NCBI RefSeq assembly: GCF_004801855.1
Contig: NZ_SSTC01000046.1
Location: forward strand, 1-35,513
Origin: Pseudomonas sp. A-1
Lineage (GTDB): Bacteria; Pseudomonadota; Gammaproteobacteria; Pseudomonadales; Pseudomonadaceae
Length of the DNA: 35,513 nt
Reading direction: 5' to 3'
Of this stretch, positions 1-8,787 are shown one piece after another. How positions within the stretch are numbered: the stretch's first letter is position 1; every line of letters begins with the position of its first letter. The translations under genes and the position numbers were made by a program. The notes below the pieces were generated by a model that was not told where the DNA came from, did no database searches, and saw only the letters and a program-made list of their open reading frames with translations.

Positions 1-1298
1 AGCAGCACCCGCGCGGCCGGGCTGCCCGGCTTGGCGTCGACGCGCTCGGCGGCCAGGCCGCGGGCCAGCGCCAGCTGGCCGTCACGCAGGGCGGCCTCGA
101 GCAGCGTCAGGTCGATGAGGTCGCGCTGCGCGTGGCTGCCGCCGAAACGGTGGGCGATGCCGCGCAACGGGCGCAGCAGTTCCACGGTGCGGGCCGGTTG
201 CCCCTCGACGAAGGCGAGCAGCGCCTGGCACAGCGGTGCGCCGACGTCGCGGGTGAACCGCGCGTTGTCGCCATCGCCCTGCATCGCCCGTTGCTGGGCG
301 GCCTGCAGGGTCCGGACCGCCTCGCTGCACCCGGCGCAGGCGAAGGCCATCATCGCGTGGGCGTCGTTGAAGGCGTAGTGGCCGCTGTCGGCGAAGGCCT
401 GCCAACGCTCCGCCACCCCCTGCCAGCGCTCGCCGACATCGGCGCCGAGCAGATGCAGGCGCCAGAGCAGCGCCGAGGCGTCCACCAGGTCGAGCGCCAG
501 CGGCGACTGGCTGGCGGCTATGGCACTGTCGAACAGCTCCAGCACGCTGGCGGTATCGCCGAGGTCGAGATGGAACAGCGCCAGGTGCCACCAGTTGTGG
601 ATGGCGAAGAAGTTGTCCTCGGCCCACTGCCGCTGGCGGTCGCGCATCCAGGCGATGCCTTCGTGCTGGCGGCCCTGCATCTCCAGCACGTGGGTCACGG
701 CGTGGTGCGCCCAGGCATCGCGCGGCTCCAGCAGCAGGGCGGCGTGGCCGCTGGCCGAGGCACGGGCGTAGGCACCGCACTCCTCCAGGCCGAAGGCGTG
801 CATGCCAAGCAGCGCGTGGTAGCCCGGCATCGCCGGCGACCAGGCGGGAAAGGCGCGGGTGATGCGGTCGCGCAGCATGCGCGCATCGCCGACGTAGAAG
901 TCGAGGACATGGCCGGCCAGCAGGCCGAGGCCGTCGAGGGGATGGTCGAGGGTCAGGTCCTCGAGGATGCGCCGCGCCGCATGCCAGTGCCCGTCGACCA
1001 GCCGGCCGATGGCGGCCAGATGCGCCTGCTCGCGCGGGTTGGCCGGCCACTGGCGCGCCTGCTCCAGGTCGTCGCGCGCCACCGGCAGCCCGAGTGGCTC
1101 GGTGCCCAGCAGATGGAGCCAGGCGTGCAGTACCCGGCCCATGACGAAATCGGGACGCTCGGCGATGGCGGCGTCGATCGTCGCCAGCGGATCGCCGCAG
1201 TAGCACTGGAACTGGTGCAGCGCCTGCTCGTAGTGCTGCACGCTGGATGGCTGCGCCCCGCTCAGCGGGTTGCCGAGGCTGTCTTTGCGGACATTCAT
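1..1298 (-). CDS. TTC38-family tetratricopeptide repeat protein (partial)
   Basis: The reading frame opens at an ATG at 1298 behind a strong GGAGGTG ribosome binding site and runs off the left edge without a stop, giving about 432 residues. The N-terminus (MNVRKDSLGNPLSG) and the repeated paired helices rich in Ala, Leu, His and Trp (for example HNWWHLALFHLDLGD) match the TTC38 group of TPR-like helical repeat proteins. Bacterial members are soluble and mostly uncharacterised, so no reaction can be assigned. The opposite strand also has a long open frame, but only this frame gives a recognisable protein with a ribosome binding site. It is followed, 151 bp upstream of its start, by the end of a methyltransferase-like gene on the same strand. 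It is ordinary flanking sequence, outside the island. Confidence 0.85.
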   Translation of the reverse strand, partial: MNVRKDSLGNPLSGAQPSSVQHYEQALHQFQCYCGDPLATIDAAIAERPDFVMGRVLHAWLHLLGTEPLGLPVARDDLEQARQWPANPREQAHLAAIGRLVDGHWHAARRILEDLTLDHPLDGLGLLAGHVLDFYVGDARMLRDRITRAFPAWSPAMPGYHALLGMHAFGLEECGAYARASASGHAALLLEPRDAWAHHAVTHVLEMQGRQHEGIAWMRDRQRQWAEDNFFAIHNWWHLALFHLDLGDTASVLELFDSAIAASQSPLALDLVDASALLWRLHLLGADVGERWQGVAERWQAFADSGHYAFNDAHAMMAFACAGCSEAVRTLQAAQQRAMQGDGDNARFTRDVGAPLCQALLAFVEGQPARTVELLRPLRGIAHRFGGSHAQRDLIDLTLLEAALRDGQLALARGLAAERVDAKPGSPAARVL

Positions 1299-1449
1299 CG
1301 TCACACCTCCGGGCCGTGCACGGCCCCGGTTCGCCTGGCGTCCGGATACCGCGGCCAGACGGCATGGCCGGTCGCAGGCCACGCCCCGGGAAGTAAAGTC
1401 GCGGATCGCCCGACACGAAAGCCGACAGGACCAGCGGCGCCGCGCCCGC

Positions 1450-2136
1450 TCAGCCCTGGCGCTTTTCCGCGATCCAGATGGTGTGGCGGGTGCCCTTGTT
1501 GCCGTGGGCGTAGACCTTGACCTCCTCGGCCTTGAAGCCGGCCTTGCCCAGGCGGGCGGAGAAGGCACGGTCGGCGCTGGCCGACCACACGGCAAGGATG
1601 CCGCGCGGACGCAGGGCGCGGGCGCAGGCGTTCAGGCCGTCGAGGGAATACAGCCAGTTGTTGGCCTGCTGGGTCAGCCCCTCGGGGCCGTTGTCGACGT
1701 CCAGCATGATCGCATCGAAGCCCTGCGGCTCGGCCTGCAGCACTCTGGCGACATCCTCGTTGACCACCCGGGCGCGCGGGTCGCGCAGCGGGTAGCCGGA
1801 CTTCTCGCCCAGCGGGCCGCGGTTCCACTCGATCACCCCGGGCACCAGCTCGGCCACCACCACCTCGCCGTTGTCGCCCAGGTGCCTGAGCGCGGAGGCC
1901 AGGGTGAAGCCCATGCCCAGGCCGCCGATCAGCACCCGCGGGCTGGGCCGCGCGGCGACCTTCTTGCAGGGGATCTCGGCCAGGGCGTCTTCCGAGCCGT
2001 GCATGCGCGTGTTCATCAACTGGCCACCGTGGCCGCCCTGGATCTTGATCACGAAGTCGTCGCCGTGCTCGAACAGGCACAGGGCGCCGCCGTTGTCGGG
2101 AATCGCGGCGGTGTCGAGCAGGACAAAACGTTTCAT
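1450..2136 (-). CDS. Spermidine synthase-like SAM-dependent methyltransferase-fold protein
   Basis: This 228-residue protein has the Rossmann fold of the spermidine synthase/methyltransferase superfamily. The glycine-rich nucleotide loop is IGGLGMGFTLAS, followed by an acidic strand end (VVVAELVPGVIEW) and the later DAIMLDVDNGP. It is shorter than true SpeE (about 280 to 290 residues), so aminopropyl transfer is not assured. Proteins of this type are commonly annotated 'spermidine synthase' in Pseudomonas without proof. I chose the ATG at 2136 (MKRFVLLDT) rather than an in-frame ATG 51 bp upstream, because homology starts there and a GAGG lies just before it. It is the last intact flanking gene before the island edge. 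Confidence 0.8.
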   Translation of the reverse strand: MKRFVLLDTAAIPDNGGALCLFEHGDDFVIKIQGGHGGQLMNTRMHGSEDALAEIPCKKVAARPSPRVLIGGLGMGFTLASALRHLGDNGEVVVAELVPGVIEWNRGPLGEKSGYPLRDPRARVVNEDVARVLQAEPQGFDAIMLDVDNGPEGLTQQANNWLYSLDGLNACARALRPRGILAVWSASADRAFSARLGKAGFKAEEVKVYAHGNKGTRHTIWIAEKRQG

Positions 2137-2291
2137 GGGCAGCCTCGCAAGAGGGTCGATCGGCTCGACCCGAAGGGGGACAGGCAACGGCGGCGAGCAC
2201 CATTGCCCAGGCCCGGCATTCTAGCGGTTATCCGCCGGGCGATACCGACTAGACGCGCCATGGCCACCGCCCGACAGCCCCTAATCCGCAC

Positions 2292-2379
2292 TCAGAACGC
2301 GTAGAGCAGACGCAGGTTGACCCGGCTGTCCTCGCGGAAACCGTTGTCCACCGTCAGGTCGCGGCCGAAGGTGGCGGCC
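2292..2379 (-). pseudogene. 3'-end remnant of a COG4313 outer-membrane protein gene (left copy of island-flanking repeat)
   Basis: Positions 2291-2379 match 21226-21314 at 84 of 89 bases in the same orientation. Translated on the minus strand, the block gives AATFGRDLTVDNGF followed by REDSRVNLRLLYAF and a stop. This is the C-terminus of the intact COG4313 protein encoded at 21227-22156. Four of the five base differences are synonymous and one changes Ala to Thr, so this copy diverged while it was still coding. Upstream of 2379 the similarity stops abruptly, and the frame has no recognisable start. It marks the left boundary of the catabolic island. The rest of 2137-2453 shows nothing else that I recognise. 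Confidence 0.85.
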
Positions 2380-2453
2380 GGACCGGCTGGTTCGCCTCCG
2401 GCCGGCGGATTTAGGCGGCATGGCCAAAAACACCGGAGCCCATTCAGAAAAGC

Positions 2454-3368
2454 TCAGATATGACGCCGGCGATACTCTCCTGGAGTAATCCCGAAACGCC
2501 CCTTGAAAGCATTGATGAAGTGACTGACGTCCGAAAAGCCCCAAGCATAGGCATGAGACGAAATTTTCTGCCCATTACCCGCGCTACGAATGCTTTCCGC
2601 ACAGAGATCCAGGCGGCGACTCCTGATATACGCCCCAACGCCCATACCCTTCCCGGCGAATATTCGATACAAGCCCCGAACGGAAACCCCCACCTCCCGT
2701 GCAAGCGACTCCGGGCACAGTGTCTCGGAGCGGATGTTCTGCTCGATATACCGAATGGCTTTCTGATACATCCGCTCATGCACATCGGTATCCAGCTCGG
2801 AGCTCCTTATGACCGGACGCAGCAGATTCACCAGTGCGCCCAGAGCAGCTTCGCTCTCCTTCTCGTCCATGCTCTCCTGGCGACTCGACTCAAGCACCAG
2901 GCGCGCAGCCAACACAGCTAGTGGAGAGTCCGCGGAGATGTGCAGGCCACCGAGAGCATCTGCGGGCCCCAGGCCCTGCTCGACACAATGCCTGGGAAGG
3001 ACCAGGGAAAGCTGCCGGGAGTGGTCCCCATAGATAAAGCTGCTTGGCCGAGTGGAGTCGATCAGGATGATGTCTCCCGGCATGAGCGTGACGATTCTGC
3101 CGGCCTGCTGCATGCGGGCAGAGCCCTGCAACTGGAAACCCGCGTAATAGATATCGGTACCTCCGCGCATCACCTCATGCTCGCCGCGATACAACTGGGC
3201 TTGTGCGGCGTCGACAATGCTCAGGTTGAGCGCGCCGTTCCTGTGCGTACGCACGGCCCCCTGAAAACCCACTCCCAGGGGCTTTGCGGCAAAGCAGCCG
3301 CATGCCTGATTGATGCGACCGCACCACTCTTCAAAGCCGGCAATATTTGTTTTTCTTGTAGTGCCCAT
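2454..3368 (-). CDS. feaR: AraC-family activator, FeaR-like
   Basis: This 304-residue regulator has an AraC-binding-like N-terminal domain (GTDIYYAGFQLQGSARMQQAGR and the following MPGDIILIDSTRP stretch). A C-terminal AraC/XylS double helix-turn-helix follows (ESLAREVGVSVRGLYRIF and GFSDVSHFINAFKGRFG). The pattern resembles FeaR, which in enterobacteria activates the amine oxidase tynA and the phenylacetaldehyde dehydrogenase feaB. Here it sits at the end of the aromatic amine dehydrogenase and aldehyde dehydrogenase operon, the matching job. The ATG at 3368 is preferred over a TTG at 3404, although its ribosome site is weak. Base composition is visibly less GC-rich than the flanking genes, which fits horizontal acquisition. 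The inducer, possibly an arylacetaldehyde or aromatic amine, is inferred. Confidence 0.8.
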   Translation of the reverse strand: MGTTRKTNIAGFEEWCGRINQACGCFAAKPLGVGFQGAVRTHRNGALNLSIVDAAQAQLYRGEHEVMRGGTDIYYAGFQLQGSARMQQAGRIVTLMPGDIILIDSTRPSSFIYGDHSRQLSLVLPRHCVEQGLGPADALGGLHISADSPLAVLAARLVLESSRQESMDEKESEAALGALVNLLRPVIRSSELDTDVHERMYQKAIRYIEQNIRSETLCPESLAREVGVSVRGLYRIFAGKGMGVGAYIRSRRLDLCAESIRSAGNGQKISSHAYAWGFSDVSHFINAFKGRFGITPGEYRRRHI

Positions 3369-3672
3369 AAAAGACTCGCGAACCTTGTTTGCCTCCCCAG
3401 ACAATGGCTCCCACTACGACCAGTCCCTGGTTGGCCGTGAGGACTGCCTGCCGGGTCGTCACACCGGGAAAACTTGCGCATCCTGACGGGGCATGCTCGC
3501 GGGCAGAATCTTCGTCCAAGTGCTAACCGCCGTCTGCAAGTCTGCATCGCTCCAGTAGCGGCATCACCCTTTCTGTCTGGCCAGCCACGTCCTGCCAAGG
3601 AGTCCCGGTCCTCGAGCGCATGTGCGTGAACAAGGCTCTCCAGAGAGCCCTGCGCACCACACCGCCCAACAG

Positions 3673-3700
3673 AAGCTAGACCAATCACATGAAATGTCAA
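3673..3700 (-). promoter_or_regulatory. Possible sigma-70 promoter of the FeaR-like gene
   Basis: On the minus strand a perfect -35 box TTGACA (3695-3700) is followed, after a 16-bp spacer, by a weak -10 box TAGCTT (3673-3678). It lies about 300 bp upstream of the regulator's start. A run of nine C (3713-3721) lies just upstream. Nothing else with coding character is seen in the 409-bp gap 3369-3777. Confidence 0.3.
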
Positions 3701-3777
3701 GCTTTTAGCCTTCCCCCCCCCAGGGCGCCACTCATGCAGGAGCGCTACAGCTCAAGCCGGAACGCCGTGAGCAATCA

Positions 3778-5265
3778 TCAATACCTCAATATCACGGACT
3801 TCAGCTCGGTATAGTCATCAATGAACGCCCCGCCGAACTCACGACCGATTCCAGAACCCTTGACCCCACCGAAGGGAACCGCCGGATCCAGGAAGGTGTG
3901 CATGTTGATCCAGACCGTACCCGCCTCGATTCGCGGAACCATCCGGAAGGCCTTGGACAGGTTATTGGTCCAGATGCTTGCCGTCAGGCCAAACGGGCTG
4001 TCATTCATCAAGTCCACGAGCTCTTCATCATCATCAAACGGCAGGAAACAGGTCACCGGCCCGAATGTCTCCTCATGCAGCAGTCTGTCGTCACGATTCC
4101 CGGCCAGAACAATCGTCGGCTCGACAAAGTAGCCGGGGCGCTCGATTGCCCTCCCACCGCAAATCACGCTGCTTTCAGCGTGCGCACAGTTGAAGAACCC
4201 CAGGACCTTTTCATAATGCGCCCGGTTGGCCAGCGGACCGAAATTGACGCTCTCATCGAGCGGCGAGCCGATCTTCATCTGCTGAAGACCTTTCGCCATC
4301 TTGTCGATCACTTCGTCGATACGCGACCGGTGCACGAAGATTCTTTCCGGGGACGCACAGATCTGCCCCTGATGGGTATAGGCACCAAGGATCAACCCGG
4401 CAACAGCCAGATCCGCATCCACGTCCTGCAGCAGGCCAGCGGGATTCTTCCCGCCCAACTCCAGGGTGACGCGCTTGAGGTTCGCATCCATGGCGCTTTT
4501 TCCAACCGCCTTTCCCGTGGCCACTGAGCCCGTCAGAGAGACCTTCGAAATCCCGGCATGTGTCGTCAGACGCTGTCCGACGGCGCCATCGCCAGTCAGC
4601 ACATTGATGACACCCGCCGGTATCCCCGCCTCGATTGCCAGCTCGGCAATTCTCAGCAGCGTCAGCGGCGTATATTCGCTGGGCTTGAGCACCACGGTGC
4701 AGCCGGTGACCAGGGCCGAGGCAATCTTCCAGATGCCGATCATCACCGCGAAATTCCAAGGCACGATCCCGGCCACGACGCCGACCGGCTCGCGCAGGGT
4801 GAAGGCGCTATAGCGCTCGCCGGCCATGGACGGGAACGACGGGCTGATCGTTTCGCCATTGATCTTGCTCGCCCATCCGGCGTAATAGCGCAGGAAGGCC
4901 GCGCTCTGCCCTACCTCGATCGCTCGCGAGACATGGATCGACTTGCCCGAGCACAGGCTCTCGAGCTGGGCCAGCTCCTCTCCATGCGCCTCCAGCAAAT
5001 CGGCGAGCCTGCTCAGGAGATAGCCTTTCTGGCTGGGAGGGGTATCCGCCCAGACGCCGTGGAATGCCTTTCGGGCACTTGCCACGGCCGCATCGACGTC
5101 CTCTGCCGAAGCAGAGTGGACCGAAGCCATGGTCTGCCCGGTTGACGGGTCGATTACCGGAAGGCAAGCAGCAGCCGCCGAAAACTGCGTCTGTCCATCG
5201 ATGAAACTGCCGTGGCCTTTGGCGATGAATGCCTTGACCACAGGCAAGAGAGTGACCTGACTCAT
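3778..5265 (-). CDS. feaB: NAD-dependent arylacetaldehyde dehydrogenase (phenylacetaldehyde dehydrogenase family)
   Basis: This 495-residue aldehyde dehydrogenase has the full catalytic set: Asn171 in PWNF, Lys194 in VLKPSE, Glu269 in LELGGKNP and the nucleophile Cys303 in GQICASPER. It most resembles the phenylacetaldehyde dehydrogenase group (FeaB/PadA/StyD). It would oxidise the aldehyde released by the amine dehydrogenase to the acid: indole-3-acetaldehyde to indole-3-acetate, phenylacetaldehyde to phenylacetate, or the 4-hydroxy analogue. It follows the cytochrome gene after a 121-bp gap. That gap contains the inverted repeat GCCGAAGGC (5316-5324)/GCCTTCGGC (5358-5366) and a competing GGCTCCTG/CAGGAGCC pair, so expression could be uncoupled there. 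The preferred substrate is inferred from the neighbouring iac genes. Confidence 0.88.
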   Translation of the reverse strand: MSQVTLLPVVKAFIAKGHGSFIDGQTQFSAAAACLPVIDPSTGQTMASVHSASAEDVDAAVASARKAFHGVWADTPPSQKGYLLSRLADLLEAHGEELAQLESLCSGKSIHVSRAIEVGQSAAFLRYYAGWASKINGETISPSFPSMAGERYSAFTLREPVGVVAGIVPWNFAVMIGIWKIASALVTGCTVVLKPSEYTPLTLLRIAELAIEAGIPAGVINVLTGDGAVGQRLTTHAGISKVSLTGSVATGKAVGKSAMDANLKRVTLELGGKNPAGLLQDVDADLAVAGLILGAYTHQGQICASPERIFVHRSRIDEVIDKMAKGLQQMKIGSPLDESVNFGPLANRAHYEKVLGFFNCAHAESSVICGGRAIERPGYFVEPTIVLAGNRDDRLLHEETFGPVTCFLPFDDDEELVDLMNDSPFGLTASIWTNNLSKAFRMVPRIEAGTVWINMHTFLDPAVPFGGVKGSGIGREFGGAFIDDYTELKSVILRY

Positions 5266-5386
5266 AAATAAACTCGCATTTTCCCTACAACCAGATTCAA
5301 CTCACCCTCGAGCCCGCCGAAGGCTCCTGTCAGCCCCGCAGAGGCCGACCAGGCTTTGCCTTCGGCAGCCAGGAGCCCGACCGAAC

Positions 5387-5905
5387 TCAATTGGTGACCC
5401 CATCGTCGATGGCAATTCCCTGCACGCGCATCTGCTCGATCATGCCGGCTCTGGCCTGAGGCAGATCGAGGATCGGCTTGCCCCGGATTTCTGCCACTTC
5501 AGCCTCGCTGTAGGGCCGGTAGTCCTGCGGAGCGCTGCCGCCCGCAATGCCGTCGGCGCGCATCATCCAGTTCAACAGATCAGCCACCTGGGCATTGTTC
5601 AGCGCCGACTGGGACACGCCCGGCACCCGCACCAGGAACTCGCGCCCGCCGTCCACCTTGAGGAAATTGCCGACGAAGCCCTTCATCTTCGGCGTGTCAT
5701 TGGCCGCCGAGCCCGTCCCATCGCCGAGGTGACATCCCTCGCACTGCAGTTGGTAATTGACCGCGGAACTGTAGCCGGCTACGGCAATGGGCGTTTGTGG
5801 CGCCTCGTTGCCGGGAGCAGGCTTTTGCGCAGGATCGGGAATCGCACGGGCGAGAGCCAAGGGGGCGGCCATGATGAAAACGAGCCCTAATGCCAGGTAA
5901 CGCAT
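5387..5905 (-). CDS. Periplasmic monohaem cytochrome c of the amine dehydrogenase operon
   Basis: This 172-residue protein has a cleavable signal peptide (MRYLALGLVFIMAAPLALA) and one haem c site, C55-E-G-C58-H59. Met74 in TPKMKG is a plausible sixth ligand. A small c-type cytochrome follows aauA in the described aau operon of Alcaligenes faecalis, and this one starts 15 bp after the aauA stop. It probably takes electrons from the tryptophan tryptophylquinone (TTQ) enzyme, in place of or alongside an azurin; no azurin gene is seen. The motif and context are directly visible, while the electron route is inference. Confidence 0.85.
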   Translation of the reverse strand: MRYLALGLVFIMAAPLALARAIPDPAQKPAPGNEAPQTPIAVAGYSSAVNYQLQCEGCHLGDGTGSAANDTPKMKGFVGNFLKVDGGREFLVRVPGVSQSALNNAQVADLLNWMMRADGIAGGSAPQDYRPYSEAEVAEIRGKPILDLPQARAGMIEQMRVQGIAIDDGVTN

Positions 5906-5920
5906 GGTTGCCCCTCCGCA

Positions 5921-6442
5921 TCAGGCAGCAACGCCGCGAATCGCCGCGACCGTGCAGTGATAGATCTTCGAAGCGGAACCCAGGCACCAGTTCACGTCGT
6001 TGTTGTTGAACGGACGGTAAGCGGGCTCCTCGCTGTCGTTACGGGTACAGGCGCACTGGCCGCAGCTTTGCTTACCGCAACAGTCGTTGTAGGAAATGAT
6101 GTAGTCCTTGCCGTCAGCCGGGTTGCGACAGGTGCCGATCCAGCTCACCTGGGACACCTCGGTACCGGGCGGGCAGGAGGTGGCGGAGCCGCCGCAGCAG
6201 CTGCACAGGAAGCCATCGACGGAGCAGTAGCGCCAGTAGTCGCAGCTGTTGGGATCACCCGGGTCGCCGGCCCTGGGCGCCTCGGCGGCGAGAGCCTTGG
6301 AGGTGCGGTCGATGGGCAGCAGGACAGGCAGAGCCGCACCGACCACCATCAGCGATCCGATTCGGCCGAGGAAGTTGCGGCGCGAAGTGGTGTCGGCGAC
6401 GTGACGCGCGGAGCGTTCGAACAGACGATCAAGCAGTTTCAT
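5921..6442 (-). CDS. aauA: Aromatic amine dehydrogenase small (TTQ) subunit
   Basis: This 173-residue light chain carries the tryptophan tryptophylquinone cofactor of aralkylamine dehydrogenase. A twin-arginine-type leader (SRRNFLGRIG, residues 20-29) precedes the mature domain, which is packed with cysteines that form disulphides in this family. The two tryptophans that become the cofactor are Trp101 (VSWIGTC) and Trp152 (VNWCLGS). Their 51-residue spacing is the one known from methylamine and aromatic amine dehydrogenases. The enzyme deaminates tryptamine, phenylethylamine or tyramine to the aldehyde in the periplasm. A good ACGGAG site precedes the ATG at 6442. The subunit itself looks intact, but its partner gene aauB is broken. 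Confidence 0.93.
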   Translation of the reverse strand: MKLLDRLFERSARHVADTTSRRNFLGRIGSLMVVGAALPVLLPIDRTSKALAAEAPRAGDPGDPNSCDYWRYCSVDGFLCSCCGGSATSCPPGTEVSQVSWIGTCRNPADGKDYIISYNDCCGKQSCGQCACTRNDSEEPAYRPFNNNDVNWCLGSASKIYHCTVAAIRGVAA

Positions 6443-6456
6443 TGAATGCTCCGTTT

Positions 6457-7068
6457 TCAGTGGCTGTGCGCGCCGTTGGCGTGCGAGTGGTCGTTCAGGT
6501 ATTGCTGCAGGGTTGCGCTGCCCAGATGCTCGGCCTCGAACAGGCTGTCCAGGTGCTCGCGGGAATTCACCAGCCCCTTGGCGCGCAACACGCCAGCCTT
6601 GTCGATCAGGGCGGCATAGGGCAGCTTGCCGATCTGGTAGGTCATGCCCACTTCCGGGCCCACCACGTAGGTGGCGTTCTCCAGCTGATGTTCGGCAATC
6701 AGCGTCTGCTGGGCCTCCATGTCGCCGTCGCTGACGTAGATCACCTCGAGGCGGTCGGCCTGGTTCCTGGCGATGGACTTGATGGCCGGCAGCAGGGACT
6801 TGCAGATCGGGCAGGTGGGCGAGAGGAAGAACAGCAGCCGGGCTTTCTCGCCGGCATAGCCGAAGTTGACCGGGCGACCCTGGCGGTCGGCTGCGGTCAC
6901 CCGGGGGGCGGGCTCGTTGACCGCTACGCCCTTGTCGACCATCAAGGCCACGGCGGGAGCCAAGCGGCCGTGGAGTACGCCAATCTGGCGAACGAGCCCC
7001 ATGACGGCGAAAGCCAGCGCGATCAGAAGAAACCAGAGCAGAATGTTGGAAACGAACAGAGCTTCCAT
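6457..7068 (-). CDS. aauD: Amine dehydrogenase maturation protein, MauD-like thioredoxin-fold
   Basis: This 203-residue protein has one N-terminal membrane anchor (residues about 5-25) and a thioredoxin-like domain with the redox pair C86-P-I-C89. MauD/AauD proteins are needed to form or protect the many disulphides of the TTQ-bearing small subunit. The C-terminus is rich in histidine (HSHANGAHSH), which might bind metal. The start at 7068 lies 3 bp after the aauE stop, and the gene ends 14 bp before aauA, so translation is tightly coupled. The thioredoxin motif is seen directly. The maturation role comes from the family. Confidence 0.9.
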   Translation of the reverse strand: MEALFVSNILLWFLLIALAFAVMGLVRQIGVLHGRLAPAVALMVDKGVAVNEPAPRVTAADRQGRPVNFGYAGEKARLLFFLSPTCPICKSLLPAIKSIARNQADRLEVIYVSDGDMEAQQTLIAEHQLENATYVVGPEVGMTYQIGKLPYAALIDKAGVLRAKGLVNSREHLDSLFEAEHLGSATLQQYLNDHSHANGAHSH

Positions 7069-7071
7069 GAT

Positions 7072-7611
7072 TCACCTTCCAATGAGTTTGAGCAGACGGG
7101 GACCGTTGGCCAGCAGGCCCTCGGCAGTGGCATGGAGGAGCAGGGCTGCGGCACTGGCGGCGATCGCGACGAAGCCGTCGAAGCCCCCAAGCTCACGGCC
7201 GTGCGGGACGAGGCTGGCGAGCAGCGCCAGGCCCACCAGCGCCGCGTTGCGCAACAGCAGTACCGGGCGGATCGGCTGGGCCTGGTTCGGCCCGGCGCAT
7301 CCGCAGTCGATGTCGTGACGGCCGCGCCGCAGGTTGATGGCGATCGCCAGCCCGTAGCCGGCCAACAGCGCGGCGGCGGCCAGGGCGGCCAGCTGGCGAC
7401 TGGCGGGCACCAGCAGGGCGATGGCCACTGCCGCTTCGATGACTGGCAGCAGTCGCGACACCGGGCGCACCAGGCCCCGGGGCAGCAACTGATAGTCATC
7501 CACCTGGTTGGCGAAGCGGGCGGGGGCGCGCAGCTTGTGGCTCGCGGCGCTGGCCAGGATCACCGCCACCGCGAGGGCGGCAGCTATGACGAAGATCGGA
7601 TCAGGCTGCAT
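7072..7611 (-). CDS. aauE: Amine dehydrogenase accessory membrane protein, MauE-like
   Basis: This 179-residue integral membrane protein has about four or five hydrophobic segments and a conserved central cysteine pair, DCGCAG. MauE/AauE family proteins work with MauD in forming disulphides of the light subunit and are distantly DoxX/VKOR-like in layout. I took the ATG at 7611 (MQPDPIFVIAAALAV), which falls 11 bp after the aauB stop, not longer in-frame starts that would overlap aauB. The order aauB-E-D-A matches the published Alcaligenes faecalis operon. Confidence 0.88.
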   Translation of the reverse strand: MQPDPIFVIAAALAVAVILASAASHKLRAPARFANQVDDYQLLPRGLVRPVSRLLPVIEAAVAIALLVPASRQLAALAAAALLAGYGLAIAINLRRGRHDIDCGCAGPNQAQPIRPVLLLRNAALVGLALLASLVPHGRELGGFDGFVAIAASAAALLLHATAEGLLANGPRLLKLIGR

Positions 7612-7622
7612 GGCACACCTCG

Positions 7623-8787
7623 TCAGTGGCTGAGAACCTGGCTCGGTGTCTTGGTGATCTTGTCCATGGTCCCGGTGTGCTTGCCACTGAGCAGGTCGAA
7701 GATCTCCAGACCACCCTCGACGTTGGTGCCCAGCAACAGCGGCCGGTCGTCGGTGGTGGCGCGCAGACTCCACACGGGGATGGGCGCTTCCAGAGTGCCG
7801 ATCTGCTTGTGGGTCTTGAGGTCATAAGCCCAGATGATCGGGCTCGGGTCTTCCCACTTCATCGGCTCGTGGGCGTCATGCATCAACACGTAGAGGCGAT
7901 TCAGCTTCGGAGCGACTGCCATCAGTTGCCAGCCACCAGGCGCCCAGCCGGCCTTCTTGTCGGCTTCCCGCTGCACCAGCTCCCAGGCCGGGAGAATCCT
8001 CGGCTCCTTGCCAGACAGGTCGACCGCACGAATGGTGCCGGTAAATGGTGCCGGTAGTAGTCGTGTAGTAATACGTGTCACCAACGTTTACCGCACGTTC
8101 AACCAACTTTTCGGCATCCGGATCGAAGAACCTGGTCTGACTGCGCGCCACCTCCTTGCCGGCGTCATCCAGCGTGATCAGCTGAATGCTCCCATTCCCG
8201 CACAACGACGCAAGGCGGCGCTTGCCAACAGGCTGACTGAGAACACAGCCAGGAATCGCCAGCTCACCGACCACCGACCTGCTCTCGGCGTTGACCACGG
8301 TGATCGAAGTCGAGGGCGTGAAGTTGTAGATATAAACGAAGAGATCGTCTGCGCTGGTCCCGATGCTGTAGCGCTGCGTCAGCGACATGGAACGCTTGGA
8401 AGGAATAACAACTTCCCAGGACGGCGACAGAGTGCTGGTATCCCAGGCAGTCAGCACATCAGTGCGAGTTCCACGGGTGCCACGAGAGTAGAAAAGGTCG
8501 GCGGTGTACAACAGCTTGCCGTCGCGACTCAATGTGGACGGTGCCGTGAAACCGGTGCTGACCATGCCAAGCATGCACTTCTGATCCGGATCGACCACCA
8601 CTACACGCCCGGCGACCATGCTCTCGAATTCGACGTCGACAATGTAGGCGCGATGTGGCTCAGGCGGAAAAGCAAGTTCAGCCTGACCAATGTTATCCGC
8701 AGGCAGGTCAGCGAATGCATGACTAAGCCCCATCAGAGATACGCCAAGAAGCGTTACGCTCCGCGCAAGATTTCGGACTATCCGCAT
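7623..8787 (-). pseudogene. aauB: Aromatic amine dehydrogenase large subunit, frameshifted
   Basis: The gene encodes the seven-bladed beta-propeller heavy chain of aralkylamine dehydrogenase, with a signal peptide (MRIVRNLARSVTLLGVSLMG...). From the ATG at 8787 the frame is correct for about 245 residues. It then shifts at a perfect 13-bp tandem duplication (8031-8056) and terminates at 7876, giving a 303-residue product whose last 55 or so residues are nonsense. The true C-terminal part (TIRAVDLSGKEPRILPAW to PSQVLSH) continues in another frame to 7623. Removing one 13-bp copy restores a 383-residue protein, close to the known 390. The leader carries a Crc-type AATAACAA motif (8800-8807). 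A sequencing error is the alternative to a genuine mutation. All other genes in the operon are intact. Confidence 0.9.
8031..8056. repeat. Perfect 13-bp tandem duplication inside aauB
   Basis: Plus-strand AATGGTGCCGGTA occurs at 8031-8043 and again immediately at 8044-8056. Thirteen is not a multiple of three, so the duplication shifts the aauB frame by +1. Collapse to one copy restores TTTGTIRAVDLSG in frame. Confidence 0.97.

Noticed and set aside
132-1520. Long plus-strand frame (462 codons) opposite the TPR gene
   Set aside because: High-GC antisense frame. The minus strand has a ribosome site and a recognisable TTC38-type protein.
5316-5377. Two competing inverted repeats in the cytochrome-aldehyde dehydrogenase gap as an attenuator
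   Set aside because: Loops are long and no leader peptide or U-tract is present. It is mentioned only in the dehydrogenase entry.
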